The notes under the pieces are model-generated. The model was not told where the DNA came from and made no database searches. It saw only the letters and a list, made by a program, of their open reading frames with translations. The translations under genes were made by a program, and so were the position numbers. Source: an uncultured Clostridia bacterium (GTDB lineage Bacteria; Bacillota; Clostridia; Christensenellales; Aristaeellaceae). Taken from it: a stretch of DNA of 64,000 nt. Location of the stretch: the NCBI GenBank assembly GCA_946413245.1, contig CAMKJS010000003.1, positions 18,698-82,697 on the forward strand, written 5' to 3'. Of the stretch, positions 1 through 10,321 are shown piece by piece (positions within the stretch are counted from its first letter, which is position 1; each line of letters starts with the position of its first letter).

Positions 1-1
1 G

Positions 2-1033
2 ACTATACTAGTAGTATTAGGACATAGTGCTTTCTATACTATAACAACCAATACTCCGGAAATAGGAATAGATTTTTCACAATCAATCATAGATAATACG
101 ATAATCTATCGTTTATATATCATTTTTGGCGGATTAATCTATTCTTGTCATATGCATGTTTTTATGGTTTTATCCGGAATGATATATGCGTTTAGTCTTG
201 GATCAGGAAAATATACCAACTTCAAGATATTTATAAAAAATAAATTAAAGCGTTTACTTATTCCATATGTATTAGTGTCCTTACTTTATAATATACCAGT
301 TCTCCTTATTTCGGGATACTTTAACAGCAATAATCTTTTTTATAATATCTGGTTATATTTAATAGGATTTGGGAAAAATCATTTATGGTTTTTAATTACA
401 CTGGTTTATATATTCTTTATTGTGCATATTATCTATATTATAAAGAATAAAATGGTTTTTCTGGTAGTTTATTTCTTCTCAGTTATATTGTGCATCTTTA
501 TAGACAGTGGCATAATTCAATTAACAGAGCTTCTATATGTGGATAGATTGTGCTTGTACTTATTCTGGTTTATGACGGGTGTTATTGTGCATTATTTCCT
601 TCAAAATAAAAAATCTTGTATTACATATGATCATGTTCCGCGATACTTTCCCTGGATAATGCTAGTAGTATGGTTATTGGTTTATGGGGGATACAGAGTA
701 AGCAAAATATATGTTTTATTTTTTATGGCAAGGATAACTGGCGTTATCTTTTTTGTTTTGCTTTCAATTTTCCTAAGTGAAAGAAAAATAAAGAAGATTG
801 AACATTATAATACAAAACTGTGTGATTTATCATTTGATATATATTTATATGGGGTTCCTTTGAACTATATAGTTCTTGTGGCTTTTGTAAGCATTTTTCC
901 CGTACCGTATTCTATGAGTTGGTTTAGTAGCGGTGGGCTAATAATTCTTCGTATTATAACACAAATGCTTATACCAATGTTCATACATTATATTGTTTGC
1001 TGGGGAAAAAACTTAACTAAGCAGAATCAATAA
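2..1033 (+). CDS. Acyltransferase family 3 membrane protein, 5' end cut by window edge
   Basis: The reading frame is open from base 2, so the gene begins upstream of the window. The upstream part encodes VVLGHS and then HMHVFMVLSG, the two N-terminal hallmarks of acyltransferase family 3 (His-containing helix, then the F-x-x-LSG helix). About nine further hydrophobic segments follow. Family members O-acetylate or O-acylate surface polysaccharides in the membrane. It is AT-rich like its neighbours and ends 33 bp before gmd, so it probably belongs to the same transcript and modifies the polysaccharide made by this locus. Substrate cannot be read from the sequence. The first ATG at 152 lies inside the second motif and is not the true start. 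Confidence 0.82.
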   Translation, partial: TILVVLGHSAFYTITTNTPEIGIDFSQSIIDNTIIYRLYIIFGGLIYSCHMHVFMVLSGMIYAFSLGSGKYTNFKIFIKNKLKRLLIPYVLVSLLYNIPVLLISGYFNSNNLFYNIWLYLIGFGKNHLWFLITLVYIFFIVHIIYIIKNKMVFLVVYFFSVILCIFIDSGIIQLTELLYVDRLCLYLFWFMTGVIVHYFLQNKKSCITYDHVPRYFPWIMLVVWLLVYGGYRVSKIYVLFFMARITGVIFFVLLSIFLSERKIKKIEHYNTKLCDLSFDIYLYGVPLNYIVLVAFVSIFPVPYSMSWFSSGGLIILRIITQMLIPMFIHYIVCWGKNLTKQNQ

Positions 1034-1066
1034 TCAAAATATGAGTAAACAGAGGGGGTATATACT

Positions 1067-2101
1067 GTGAAAAGAGCACTGATTACAGGGATTACAGGGC
1101 AGGATGGAAGTTATTTGGCAGAACTGTTGCTCGAGAAAAAGTATCAAGTTCATGGTATTGTTAGGCGAGCTTCTGTACCAACAACAGAACGTATAAATCA
1201 TATATTAGATCAGTTAATTATTCATGAAGGAGATTTAAGCGACAGCTCTAGTATTAACCGAATCATAAATATAGTAAAGCCAGACGAAATTTACAATCTT
1301 GCGGCTCAAAGCCATGTTCAGGTATCATTTGAGGCAGCAGAGTATACAGGTGATGTCGATGCATTGGGCGTTCTACGTATATTGGAGGCAGTACATAATG
1401 CTGGCTTGGATAAAACGTGTCGAGTATATCAGGCGTCTACAAGTGAACTATATGGAAAGGTTGAGGAAGTTCCTCAAAATGAAAATACGCCATTTCATCC
1501 ATATTCCCCTTATGCAGTAGCGAAATTATATGGACTTTGGATGGTGCGTCAATATAGAGATGCTTATGGTATTTATGCTTGTAACGGTATATTGTTTAAC
1601 CATGAAAGCGAGCGTCGAGGGGAGAATTTTGTTACCAGAAAGATAACCCGGGCGGCAGGTCGAATTGCCTGTGGCTTGCAAGATCATCTAGAACTTGGAA
1701 ATCTTGATAGCTTACGAGATTGGGGATATGCAAAAGACTATGTGGAATGCATGTGGCTTATCCTTCAGCAGGAAGAACCGGATGATTATGTAATAGCTAC
1801 TGGGGTACAACATACAGTACGAGAGTTTACTACTTTAGCATTTTCATATGTTGGAATAGATCTTGAGTGGAAAGGTACCGGAGTTAACGAAAAGGGGTAT
1901 GATAAAAAAACAGGGCGTATGGTGGTTTGCACCAATCCTAAATGGTACCGTCCTACAGATGTTGTCAATTTATGGGGGGATCCAACGAAAGCACGAACAA
2001 AATTGGGATGGAATCCCCAGAAAACATCATACGAGGAACTGTGTCGCATTATGGCCGAACATGATCTAAAGTTAGCAGGGGAAGAGGTATTAAAAAAGTG
2101 A
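1067..2101 (+). CDS. gmd: GDP-mannose 4,6-dehydratase
   Basis: 344 residues, the usual length. It converts GDP-D-mannose to GDP-4-keto-6-deoxy-D-mannose in the cytosol. The Rossmann motif GITGQDGSY is at residues 8-16. The SDR catalytic set is visible as S/T-S-E at 124-127 and Y149-x3-K153 (YSPYAVAK). The [15 protein letters not shown] segment is characteristic of this enzyme. Start is GTG at 1067, with the purine-rich AGAGGGGG at 1051-1058. It overlaps rmd by 4 bp (GTGA), so the two are translationally coupled. Substrate would come from manC downstream. Base composition is AT-rich like the rest of the left block. Confidence 0.95.
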   Translation: MKRALITGITGQDGSYLAELLLEKKYQVHGIVRRASVPTTERINHILDQLIIHEGDLSDSSSINRIINIVKPDEIYNLAAQSHVQVSFEAAEYTGDVDALGVLRILEAVHNAGLDKTCRVYQASTSELYGKVEEVPQNENTPFHPYSPYAVAKLYGLWMVRQYRDAYGIYACNGILFNHESERRGENFVTRKITRAAGRIACGLQDHLELGNLDSLRDWGYAKDYVECMWLILQQEEPDDYVIATGVQHTVREFTTLAFSYVGIDLEWKGTGVNEKGYDKKTGRMVVCTNPKWYRPTDVVNLWGDPTKARTKLGWNPQKTSYEELCRIMAEHDLKLAGEEVLKK

Positions 2102-3015
2102 AAGTACTGATTACCGGTGGTTCTGGTTTTTATGGTACACATCTTTGTGAAGAATTCAAATCCCATGGGTATGAAGTCATTTCTTGTGACATAAGACCGA
2201 ATAATAATGTCTTCTTTTTAGATATAATGGATCAACATATGATTCAAAAAACACTTGAAGAGTATCAACCTGACATTATAGTAAATATGGCAGGACAAGC
2301 AAATGTGGGTTTGTCTTGGGAAAAACCACAATTGACAGTACAGTTAAATACTATAGGATTTATTAATATTTTAGAAGCAGTGCGTAAGATGTCTAATAGA
2401 ACGCGTGTAATTGCTATTGGCAGTTCGGACGAATATGGAAACATGAAAGAAAGAGGTGTAAATGTATCAGAAACTGATCCAGTAAAACCAACAACACCTT
2501 ACGCGATCTCAAAGTTGTCACAGGAATTATTTGCAAGTTTATATGTTGAAAACTATGGATTGGATATTTGCATGGTTCGGCAGTTTAATCTGGGTGGACC
2601 TGGGCAAATGAAAGGCTTTTTGATTTCAGATTTTGCTTCGGGTATTGCGGAAATTGAATTTAATAAGACACATTACCTGTGTGTAGGTAATCTGGATAGT
2701 GAGCGTGATTTTACCCATGTAAAAGATGCGTCAAGAGCTTTACGATTAATTGCTGAAAAGGGACATACCGGAGAGATTTATAATATATGCTCTGGTAGGT
2801 CTTATAAGGCAAAGGATATATTGGATAGATTGATGGGCTTTGCTAGAACAACAATTAATATTGTCCAGGATCCAACAAGAATGCGGCCAAGCGATACGCC
2901 TGTTCTCCGAGGAAACCATGATAAGCTTACTGCTCATACTGGATGGAAACCAGAATTAGACTTGGATAGTATTTTGCATGATTCGCTAAATTATTGGAGA
3001 GAAAGAATGATATAA
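2098..3015 (+). CDS. rmd: GDP-6-deoxy-D-mannose reductase (GDP-D-rhamnose synthesis)
   Basis: 305 residues. An extended SDR that reduces the Gmd product to GDP-D-rhamnose. Seen: ITGGSGFYG nucleotide-binding loop at 5-13, SSDEYG at 109-114, and Y135-x3-K139. The C-terminal [14 protein letters not shown] block is typical of Rmd and argues against GDP-fucose synthase. Start is GTG inside the gmd stop. The stop codon TAA (3013-3015) touches the left end of an insertion sequence, so insertion occurred exactly behind the gene and left it intact. With gmd and manC it forms a complete route from mannose-1-phosphate to GDP-D-rhamnose. RfbD-type or other GDP-sugar reductases remain possible. Confidence 0.88.
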   Translation: MKVLITGGSGFYGTHLCEEFKSHGYEVISCDIRPNNNVFFLDIMDQHMIQKTLEEYQPDIIVNMAGQANVGLSWEKPQLTVQLNTIGFINILEAVRKMSNRTRVIAIGSSDEYGNMKERGVNVSETDPVKPTTPYAISKLSQELFASLYVENYGLDICMVRQFNLGGPGQMKGFLISDFASGIAEIEFNKTHYLCVGNLDSERDFTHVKDASRALRLIAEKGHTGEIYNICSGRSYKAKDILDRLMGFARTTINIVQDPTRMRPSDTPVLRGNHDKLTAHTGWKPELDLDSILHDSLNYWRERMI

Positions 3016-4661
3016 CCTGAATCCGTAAAACTCGAACCTTGAAAACTTGCCAGACACGTTGAAATCATTGGTGCCAAGGCACATTATTCAGTACCGTGGA
3101 AATACACCCATCAGGTGCTGAAATTATAGTGTTTTCAAACCCTCCATGGTATAATAGAAGCAAAAGGAACGGAGGAATTTCATGTACAAACCACGTATTG
3201 AAGTCGTATTCGGAAACGAACGGATCATCTCCCCAGCGGCCTGAATATCGTGGGTGCGATGCTGGGAAAAAGCGACTTCAAGAAGCGGTGTGATCGCCGG
3301 AAGGTAGACCCGAAACGCAGCCAACCGCAGATCAAGGACGGTGATATCCTGCTGACCTACACCGGTCTGCTGACACTGGGTAAAACCTCTTATGAATCCG
3401 TCTATGAATTTGACGATGATCCGGATTACTTTCAGAATGCTCTGGGGGTTGCCAGAGAAAATCCCTTCAGCGGAAACCATTCGTCAACGGATAGATGACA
3501 TCGGCGACAGCCTGCGCACCAACCTGCTGGACGCCAACGTGGACATGTTTGTGACTCACGGTGTATTTCACGGAATACTGCCGGGAGGAGAGATACCTGT
3601 GGACATGGACGTGACTCCTTTCGATAACTCCAAGACGATGAAAGAAGGTGTATCCCGGACATACAAAGGATTTGACGGATATGCGCCTATGGTAGCCTAC
3701 ATTGGGACTGAGGGCTTCATGGCGAACATTGGACTCCGTGAAGGAAAACAGCATTGCCAGGCGCATACACCGGAATTCATGAAGGAAACCCTGGCGGTAT
3801 CACACCGCATGACAGACAAACCGCTGCTGATCCGAATGGATTCCGGCAATGATGCTGCTGATAATCTGGAAATCCTGATCGAGGATGGATCCTGGTTCAT
3901 CATCAAAAGAAATCCGCGCAAGGAATCCAAGGAAGGCTGGCTGAACGAACTGCGAGGCGGCTGTAAAGATATCCGTCATCCGCGCCTTGGAAAAGGCGTC
4001 TATGTTGGAACCACCTGGAAGGACGTCTCCTACAAGACCGGTTCCGGGGAAACAAAGGCAATGGGAATGCGGATCGTCTACGAAATCATTGAGCGCACCA
4101 TTGATAAGCATGGTCAGATCCTTATGTTCCCGGACATTGAGCTGAACATATTCTGGACCAACCTCGGATGGTCGGATGATGATATCATCGCTTCCTACCA
4201 TGCTCACGGGGAAAGCGAGCAGTACCATAGTGAGCTGAAAACCGACATGGATGTAGAGCGCCTTCCTTCCGGGAAGTTTGCTACCAATGCCCTGGTTCTG
4301 GAACTGGCGATGATCGCCTACAATCTTCTCCGGATGATTGGCCAGGAATCCCATAAACATAAGCGGCCAACCAAGAGGAAGGTTCGCCGCCGGAGGCTAC
4401 GGACAGTGATTGAAGATCTAATGCTTTGTGCCAGCCATTTCACAAAGCATGCGCGGCGTCTGATTATGGCTCTGGGATGTAGCAACACATGGCGATATGC
4501 CTTTTGGGGTGTCTGGAAACGGTTTGCTCTTTCATAGTTCGGTGACAAGTACATAGTCACCGGGCAGGGGATTGTTTTTGTTTACCCCTTTGGCGATAAT
4601 CGCCGATAAGGACAGTCAAACTCAGTATTAGGCCGATGGAATGAGTTTCACGGATTCAGGC
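3016..4661 (+). mobile_element. IS1380-family insertion sequence
   Basis: About 1.65 kb, the usual IS1380 size. Terminal inverted repeats are CCTGAATCCGTAAAACTC (3016-3033) and its near-perfect complement at 4643-4660 (17 of 18 match). ATAA occurs just left of the element (3012-3015) and at 4662-4665, a candidate 4-bp target duplication if the right end takes one extra base. It carries a single transposase reading frame, broken by two frameshifts, so this copy is probably not autonomous. Confidence 0.85.
3182..4537 (+). pseudogene. IS1380-family transposase, two frameshifts
   Basis: The protein can be followed through three frames. It starts at ATG 3182 (MYKPRIEVVFGNERIISP), continues in a second frame from about 3235 (SGLNIVGAMLGKSDF), and in a third from about 3460 (IPSAETIRQRIDDIG) to the stop at 4537. 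The second shift sits at an AAAA run (GAGAAAATCCC), where one base fewer restores the frame. The DDE-type core is recognisable: VDMDVTPFDNS, then YKGFDGYAPMVAYIG, REGKQHCQ and LLIRMDSGNDA. The family cuts and pastes its own element. Programmed shifting is not known for this family, so decay or an assembly indel is more likely. Confidence 0.82.
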
Positions 4662-4671
4662 ATAAACAGCA

Positions 4672-4932
4672 GTGGATTTGAACGAGATAGCGGCAAATGA
4701 AACTAGGAAGCTGAACGGAGAACTTCCTGTGACTCCGAAAAAGAAGCCGGGCCCAAGAAAGGATCTCATCACCAGAAGTATGATGCTGACGGAAATCCAG
4801 TCAAGGCCAAGCCCGGTCCGAAGCCCGGATCACGTCACAAGGTCAGATACAACAAAGATGGTTCTGTAAGAAAAAAAGCCCGGCCCGAAGTCTGGCTCTC
4901 ACCATAAAAAGAAGGTTGAAATGAATGGATGA
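4672..4932 (+). pseudogene. Degenerate Lys/Pro/Gly-rich protein with KPGPKxGS repeats
   Basis: After correction of two single-base shifts (near 4755 and 4875) this stretch reads as three repeats: KKPGPKKGSHH, AKPGPKPGSRHK and KKPGPKSGSHHK, joined by KYDADGNPV and RYNKDGSVR linkers, ending at TGA 4930-4932. The short basic-proline motifs resemble AT-hook-like DNA-binding tails. The N-terminal part reads MDLNEIAANETRKLNGELP, from TTG 4672. It begins right after the insertion sequence end, which may have removed its original 5' end. No function is assigned; it looks like a broken gene remnant. Confidence 0.5.
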
Positions 4933-5169
4933 CAATTACCGAAATTCGTGTTTGAAAGTCAGAACTTTGGGTATAAATGGCGTTAGCCGTTTCATAATCA
5001 ATTCTATCAGCAAGGGGATCAGATGGAAGACTTAGGAGAAAGATTTCTGCGGATATCTCAAAATCGGGTTTTGTTAAAAGAGAAAAGCATGGTGTTTCAA
5101 TAATCTGAGAGGATTAGTTAATTTGTAGCCCGCTTTTCTACAAATAGTTTTGCTCAATAGGAGATTACA
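4933..5169. other. Non-coding gap before manC
   Basis: No convincing gene. It holds a 26-codon ATG frame (5022-5102) without a good ribosome-binding site, and a hairpin ATTTGTAG / CTACAAAT (5121-5128 and 5138-5145) followed by a short T stretch, possibly a weak terminator or leader hairpin. The ribosome-binding site AGGAG for manC is at 5159-5163. Confidence 0.5.
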
Positions 5170-6483
5170 ATGAATGTCATTTTGTTGTCTGGGGGATCCG
5201 GCAAACGACTTTGGCCCTTGTCAAATGAGATAAGGTCTAAACAGTTCCTGAAAATTTATAAACTTGAAGATGGAACGTATGAGTCTATGGTTCAGAGAGT
5301 ATATCGCCAGATAAAATCTGTTGATGAGCAAGCAAGAATTGCGATAGCAACTTCTAAAAGTCAAGTTTCTTCGATTTTGAATCAAATTGGTGATCAAGTT
5401 GGCTTATCTGTGGAGCCGTGTCGAAAAGATACTTTTCCTGCAATTGTATTAGCAACAGCATATATGCATGATATAATGAAAGTTGACTTAGAAGAGGCGG
5501 TTTGCGTATGTCCAGCTGATCATTATGTAGAGCCAGAGTATTATCAAACAGTAAAAAAATTGTCTGAACAAGTATCAAACAACGAAGCAGATTTAGTGTT
5601 AATGGGAATAGAACCAACCTATCCGAGTGATAAGTATGGATATATAATACCGCATGGTTTAGGAAACGTTGATTGGGTTGATGAATTTAAAGAAAAGCCA
5701 GATGAGGAAACAGCAAAGACTTTTTTATTACGTGGTGCATTATGGAATGCAGGCGTTTTTTCCTTTAAACTAAAATATGTATTAGAAAGAGCAAAAACAG
5801 AATATGGGATAACTGATTATTATCAGCTGCTTGCAAATTATGGAAAACTAAAAAAAATTAGTTTCGATTATGCTGTTGTGGAAAAAACAAAAAAAATTCA
5901 AGTCGTAAAATATTCTGGGAAATGGCGGGATATTGGCTCATGGTCTATGTTTACGAAAACTATGGAAGATGATGTTGTAGGAAAGGTAATTAAGGACAAA
6001 ACATGCTGCAATACACATATAATTAATGATTTAGATATACCAATTCTTTGCTTGGGGTTGAAGGACATTACAATAGCGGCAAGTCCAGACGGTATGTTAG
6101 TATCTGCAAAAAGTAGGACTGATTCAATAAAAGAATATGTAGAGAACATAGATCAAGGTATAATGTATGCCGAAAAATCCTGGGGGGTTTTTCATGTTGT
6201 CGATGTTGGAACCAATAGTTTGACTATCAAAGTATCCATGAAAGCAAATGATCATATGAACTACCATTCACATGATCATAGAGATGAGATCTGGATAGTT
6301 GTATCAGGAAAGGGAAAAGTAATTGTTGATGGAACAGAACAAGCAGTAAACCCTGGTGATACAATTACTATTAAAGCTGGTAGTAAGCATACGATTTTCT
6401 CATATACAGACCTTATCTTAATTGAAGTACAAATTGGAAATAATATAAATGTTACCGACAAACATAAGTATGATTTACCATAA
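5170..6483 (+). CDS. manC: Mannose-1-phosphate guanylyltransferase with cupin (PMI-like) domain
   Basis: 437 residues. The N-terminal nucleotidyltransferase domain (about 1-285) opens with LSGGSGKRLWPLS and makes GDP-mannose from mannose-1-phosphate and GTP. The C-terminal cupin (about 330-437) has the metal-binding pattern HMNYHSHDHRDEIW and a VNPGDTITIKAG strand, as in bifunctional ManC/AlgA enzymes. ATG 5170 follows AGGAG at a 6-nt spacing. It supplies the substrate of gmd, from which it is separated by the IS1380-like element. A little shorter than typical bifunctional enzymes (~470), so true isomerase activity is uncertain. Confidence 0.9.
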   Translation: MNVILLSGGSGKRLWPLSNEIRSKQFLKIYKLEDGTYESMVQRVYRQIKSVDEQARIAIATSKSQVSSILNQIGDQVGLSVEPCRKDTFPAIVLATAYMHDIMKVDLEEAVCVCPADHYVEPEYYQTVKKLSEQVSNNEADLVLMGIEPTYPSDKYGYIIPHGLGNVDWVDEFKEKPDEETAKTFLLRGALWNAGVFSFKLKYVLERAKTEYGITDYYQLLANYGKLKKISFDYAVVEKTKKIQVVKYSGKWRDIGSWSMFTKTMEDDVVGKVIKDKTCCNTHIINDLDIPILCLGLKDITIAASPDGMLVSAKSRTDSIKEYVENIDQGIMYAEKSWGVFHVVDVGTNSLTIKVSMKANDHMNYHSHDHRDEIWIVVSGKGKVIVDGTEQAVNPGDTITIKAGSKHTIFSYTDLILIEVQIGNNINVTDKHKYDLP

Positions 6484-6582
6484 TAAGACTAATTGATGTA
6501 ATGAACGTTTTGTGATTATTTATTCTTGCATTTTGATGGTTCCGGAAGGGAGCATAATATTTCTAGAATGGGTGGAGCATTA

Positions 6583-8118
6583 ATGAGGGAAAAAGCACAT
6601 GTTTTTGTGACAATGTTCATTAGCTTCTTGGCTGTTCTGCTCAATTGCTTTATTAATTTATACTTAACTCCGATAATAACGAATAATGTTGGCGTTGAGG
6701 CATTTGGGTTTGTTACATTAGCTAAGCAATTTACGAATTATGCTGCTATTGCGATGATGGCATTAAACTCATATGCTGCAAGATATATGACTATATCATA
6801 TATGCAAAAAGATATTGAAGATTACAAAAAGTACTATAATACAGTCTTCTTTGCTGATTTCTTTATCGGTAGTATTATACTAGTCGTCGGTATCCTGGTG
6901 ATTATAAAAATAGAATTGCTCATTAATATTCCATTGAGCATTATAGGAGATGTTAAGTTTCTTTTCCTTTTAACATTTGTGACGTTCTACTTCACTACGG
7001 TTACTACTGTATTTTCTGCATCGGGATATGTAAAAAACCGTCTTGACGTTATTAATACAATAAAAGGGGGTTCGTATCTAGTTGAAATCATTGCTTTGAT
7101 AATTTGTTATAAAGTGTTTACGCCTCATGTATGGTATGTTGGACTGGCAACATGCTTAGCCGCAATGATCATGTTTGGAGGAGCTCTGATATCAACAAAA
7201 AAAATGATCCCGGAATCAAAAATCGAATATAAATACTTTAATTATATGTCATTAAAAAAATTGGTACTAGAAGGAATATGGAACACTGCAAATAGTTTAG
7301 GGAATATGCTGAATACAGGACTTGATTTACTTGTTTCCAACTTGTTGCTAAGTGCATTATCGATGGGGCAAATATCAGTATCAAAAACAATTAATAATTT
7401 AGTTTATATGCTATATACTACAGTAGCTCAGCCATTTCATCCCATTTTTTTAAAAAAATATGCTGATGGTGATACGAAGGGTTTGATCGCTGAATTAAAG
7501 TATTCTATGAAAATATGTGGTATGCTGTCAAATGTTGTATTTGGAGGCTTTTGTGTATTAGGTTTAAGCTTTTATCGTCTTTGGATACCTACACAGGATA
7601 TACGGAAAATCTATGCACTTACAGTAATAGCAATGATTCCATGCTTGTCCGAAGGATGCGTTTTCCCATTATATTATATATATACATTAACAGTAAAAAA
7701 CAAAGTACCCTGTATTGTTACCATTATAGGCGGTTTGTTAAATGTGTTTGGAATGGCAGTATTAATCAAATACACCAATTTGGGAGCTTATTCAATAGTA
7801 ATTACAACAGCGGTCATAATGAATATCATCAACATTGTGATAAATCCTATATACATGAGTCATTGCCTTAGGATCTCCAAAAAAACATTTTATCCAACTT
7901 TATTTCTAAATATTCTTTGTTGTACGGCAGCGATCTGTATCATGCTTTTGGTATCATATTTATTTACCAGTAATCCTGGCTGGATAATGTTCATTATAGA
8001 GTGCTTGATATGTGGCTCTTTGGGTATATTAATTCAATTGGTTATCATGTTTAGGCCAAAAGAGATTCAATCATTAGTGGAAAAAATCAGGATGAAACTG
8101 TATAAGAGAACTACATAG
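6583..8118 (+). CDS. Wzx-type polysaccharide flippase (MOP/MATE superfamily)
   Basis: 511 residues from ATG 6583, chosen because GGTGGA lies at 6571-6576 and the hydrophobic N-terminus starts soon after; in-frame ATGs at 6526 and 6568 are possible. About 14 predicted membrane segments with Lys-rich cytoplasmic loops and no large soluble domain. The N-terminal ITNNVGVEAFGFVTLAKQ pattern is typical of polysaccharide-transport flippases that move undecaprenyl-linked repeat units across the membrane. It sits between manC and rmlD in the nucleotide-sugar cluster. No Wzy polymerase is seen in the window. An insertion sequence begins about 20 bp behind the stop. Confidence 0.85.
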   Translation: MREKAHVFVTMFISFLAVLLNCFINLYLTPIITNNVGVEAFGFVTLAKQFTNYAAIAMMALNSYAARYMTISYMQKDIEDYKKYYNTVFFADFFIGSIILVVGILVIIKIELLINIPLSIIGDVKFLFLLTFVTFYFTTVTTVFSASGYVKNRLDVINTIKGGSYLVEIIALIICYKVFTPHVWYVGLATCLAAMIMFGGALISTKKMIPESKIEYKYFNYMSLKKLVLEGIWNTANSLGNMLNTGLDLLVSNLLLSALSMGQISVSKTINNLVYMLYTTVAQPFHPIFLKKYADGDTKGLIAELKYSMKICGMLSNVVFGGFCVLGLSFYRLWIPTQDIRKIYALTVIAMIPCLSEGCVFPLYYIYTLTVKNKVPCIVTIIGGLLNVFGMAVLIKYTNLGAYSIVITTAVIMNIINIVINPIYMSHCLRISKKTFYPTLFLNILCCTAAICIMLLVSYLFTSNPGWIMFIIECLICGSLGILIQLVIMFRPKEIQSLVEKIRMKLYKRTT

Positions 8119-8137
8119 GGTTTGCTCACCCCCCCCC

Positions 8138-10219
8138 AGACCGTCCGAAAACCCTATATTTCCAATGGATTTCCGTCGGTTTGACATCAAAAATCTTGGT
8201 TTTCCGCCCGATTTATCTCAAAACCCGCTTTCGAACCTTGGCAACTGAATAAAATACGCTATTTGACAGGTATCAGACGGGTATTATCAGGGATTATCCC
8301 CTGACTTTCTGCATCAGTCCCCAGAAACCGAATAAGTTTTCAACTCTTGCAAGATTGTATCCCATCGACAAGAGTGCGAATTTACCATGCGTTTTCAGCT
8401 TTCCTTTCAGCAGGAAGTATGTTGCACCCATGGCTTGCTTCAGTGTTCCAAAGGAATGCTCTGAAAGGCACATCCGCAGATTCATCTTCTTGCGATCTGG
8501 TCTCAGCTTGAAGCGGACAATCTTGACTTTCTCGAACTTCCGTTTCGGAAGCTTTGGTGGATCCGTTTTGTCAGAGTCGTCTTTGTCATCCCGCGGATAC
8601 CATCGGACCAGCCGTTCAAGCTTATCCTTAGTGAAATCAACTTCTTTCCACTTCGTGATTCCTCGAGCAGTTACACATTGTCCTCTGTACGGACAAAGGA
8701 AGCAGGCAAGTTTGTTCGCATATCTGGTAACTCCGTTCTTCTTAATGCATTTCTTCCGGAGCGTTCCACCGCCCGGACAATACACCAGATCCCGTTCCGG
8801 ATCGCGGACAAAATAACCTTCTTTGGCTCGAGCCCTCATTTCTTCTTCCGAACCGAACGGACTTTTGACTTTCGAAGCGTTTTCATCCCGGATCATTCGC
8901 CGAACTTCGACAACCTCGATATCTTTCAGAATCCCTTCATAAGCTTCCGGAATCACTCCGGCATGAAGACACTTCTTCAGTTCTGCGCTATCCGTGCTTT
9001 CCGGATGAAGATCTTCCGTTTCCTGGTAATCCATCTCCAGATCGTATTCATCTTTTCCATCTGGAAGAACTACATGAGGGATGACACCTTTCTCCAGGCA
9101 GGCAATCATATCCTCAGCTTTGTCATAGCCTTTATCCGCCACAGCCTCGAGAATTTTCCCTTCGTTTTCCTGTTGCAGTCCCTCTGTGGTCGGAGCCATC
9201 ATCCCATGGTCTGTCACCTGATTCGTGACTTCATAATCCATAATCAGGTGTGTCTCAGAACTGACGGCTGTCTGCACATTGTAGGAAACATCCATGTCGT
9301 TTTTGTTCTTCATCAGCCGGGCATCGGCATCGTCAGGGAAAGCTGAGTCAGACTGTCGCGCTCCATGATTTCCCGGTAGCCGCGATACTTTTCGAGGCGT
9401 TCCTGAGCTTCTTTCAGCTTCGCTTCCAGTTCTGCTTTGGTCAGCGTTCCTTCGGAATCCTCTTCCTTATCTGCTTCTTCAATCAGCCGGAGATATTCCT
9501 GAGTGTGATCATCCAGCCATTTAATCCGGTCGTCCAACTTCATAATGGTGAAGTTGCGGTCCTTGGAATTGACTGCCCGGAACTTGCTTCCATCGATTGA
9601 GACGAATCCAGTATCAACATCCACCGTGACCCTGCGAACAAACTCTTTAAAAACCTTCTTCAGGTTGGCAATGTTATCTTTCCTGAAATCAGAGATCGTT
9701 CTGAAATCCGGTTTCAGGCCGCCCAGCATCCAGATTACTTCAATATTGGTTTCGCAGGCGCGGGCCAGTTTTCTGGAAGAACGGATGCTGTTCCGGTATC
9801 CGTAAAAGAACAGCTTCAGGAGACTCTTCGGATCAAAGCAGGGACGACCTTCGAAACTTGGTTCTGCCTTGGTGAATCCCATTTCGGTCAGATCAAGATG
9901 TTCCACAAAACAGTCAATGACACGTGCCATGCTGTCCCAGGCAACCATAGTGTCCAGACTGTCCATAGTGACCTGATAACGATCGATTGGCTTCGGGATG
10001 TATGGCATTCGGAGCACCTCGCAATATCTTGTTCTGAGCTGCTTCTATTATACCACATACTACTCTGAAAGTCTTTATTTTCAACGTTCGTAGCGTACTT
10101 TATTCAGTTGCAAAGGTGCGATTCTGTGTATTGAGATGAGAGATCATTTCATCTCTCATGGATGGATATTAACTCGGCAGATTATCTTTCAGAAAACCTC
10201 AGAGGTTTTCGGACGGTCT
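8138..10219 (-). mobile_element. IS1182-family insertion sequence in a poly-C target
   Basis: Outer inverted repeats AGACCGTCCGAAAACC at 8138-8153 and its complement at 10204-10219. A second, inner inverted pair GCAACTGAATAAA at about 8240-8260 and 10091-10112 is also well matched. Both outer ends are abutted on the same strand by C runs (8129-8137, nine C; 10220-10227, eight C), i.e. a homopolymer direct repeat that behaves like a target duplication. An upstream hairpin ATGAGAGAT / ATCTCTCAT at about 10134-10158 lies in front of the transposase. The transposase is frameshifted. Confidence 0.82.
8294..10017 (-). pseudogene. IS1182-family transposase with one frameshift
   Basis: Two abutting minus-strand frames form one protein. 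The first (10017 to about 9313, 234 codons) has the N-terminal IS1182 domain: FDPKSLLKLFFYGYRNSIRSSR, then ETNIEVIWMLGG and RTISDFRKDN. The second (9313 to 8294, 339 codons) has MKNKNDMDVSYNVQTAVSS, a Cys-rich segment (CPGGGTLRKKC, CFLCPYRGQC) and the C-terminal SEHSFGTLKQAMG block. Restoring one base at about 9335 turns SLTMPMPG-stop into SLTDADARLMKNKN, the normal family join. It is therefore one transposase with a 1-base deletion rather than two genes. Confidence 0.85.
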
Positions 10220-10321
10220 CCCCCCCCTAAAAAAATAACAAACACAACGGTTAGAGGCTGATTCGTGGTACTCTAAATACATAATACATATACACATAAT
10301 TAAGGAATTGGAGTTTATTTG

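Noticed and set aside
3440..3470. Programmed frameshift in the IS1380 transposase
   Set aside because: The AAAA site is weak, a second unrelated shift lies 220 bp upstream, and this family is not known to use frameshifting.
5022..5102. 26-codon ATG frame in front of manC
   Set aside because: No adequate ribosome-binding site and no recognisable features; probably chance in AT-rich spacer.
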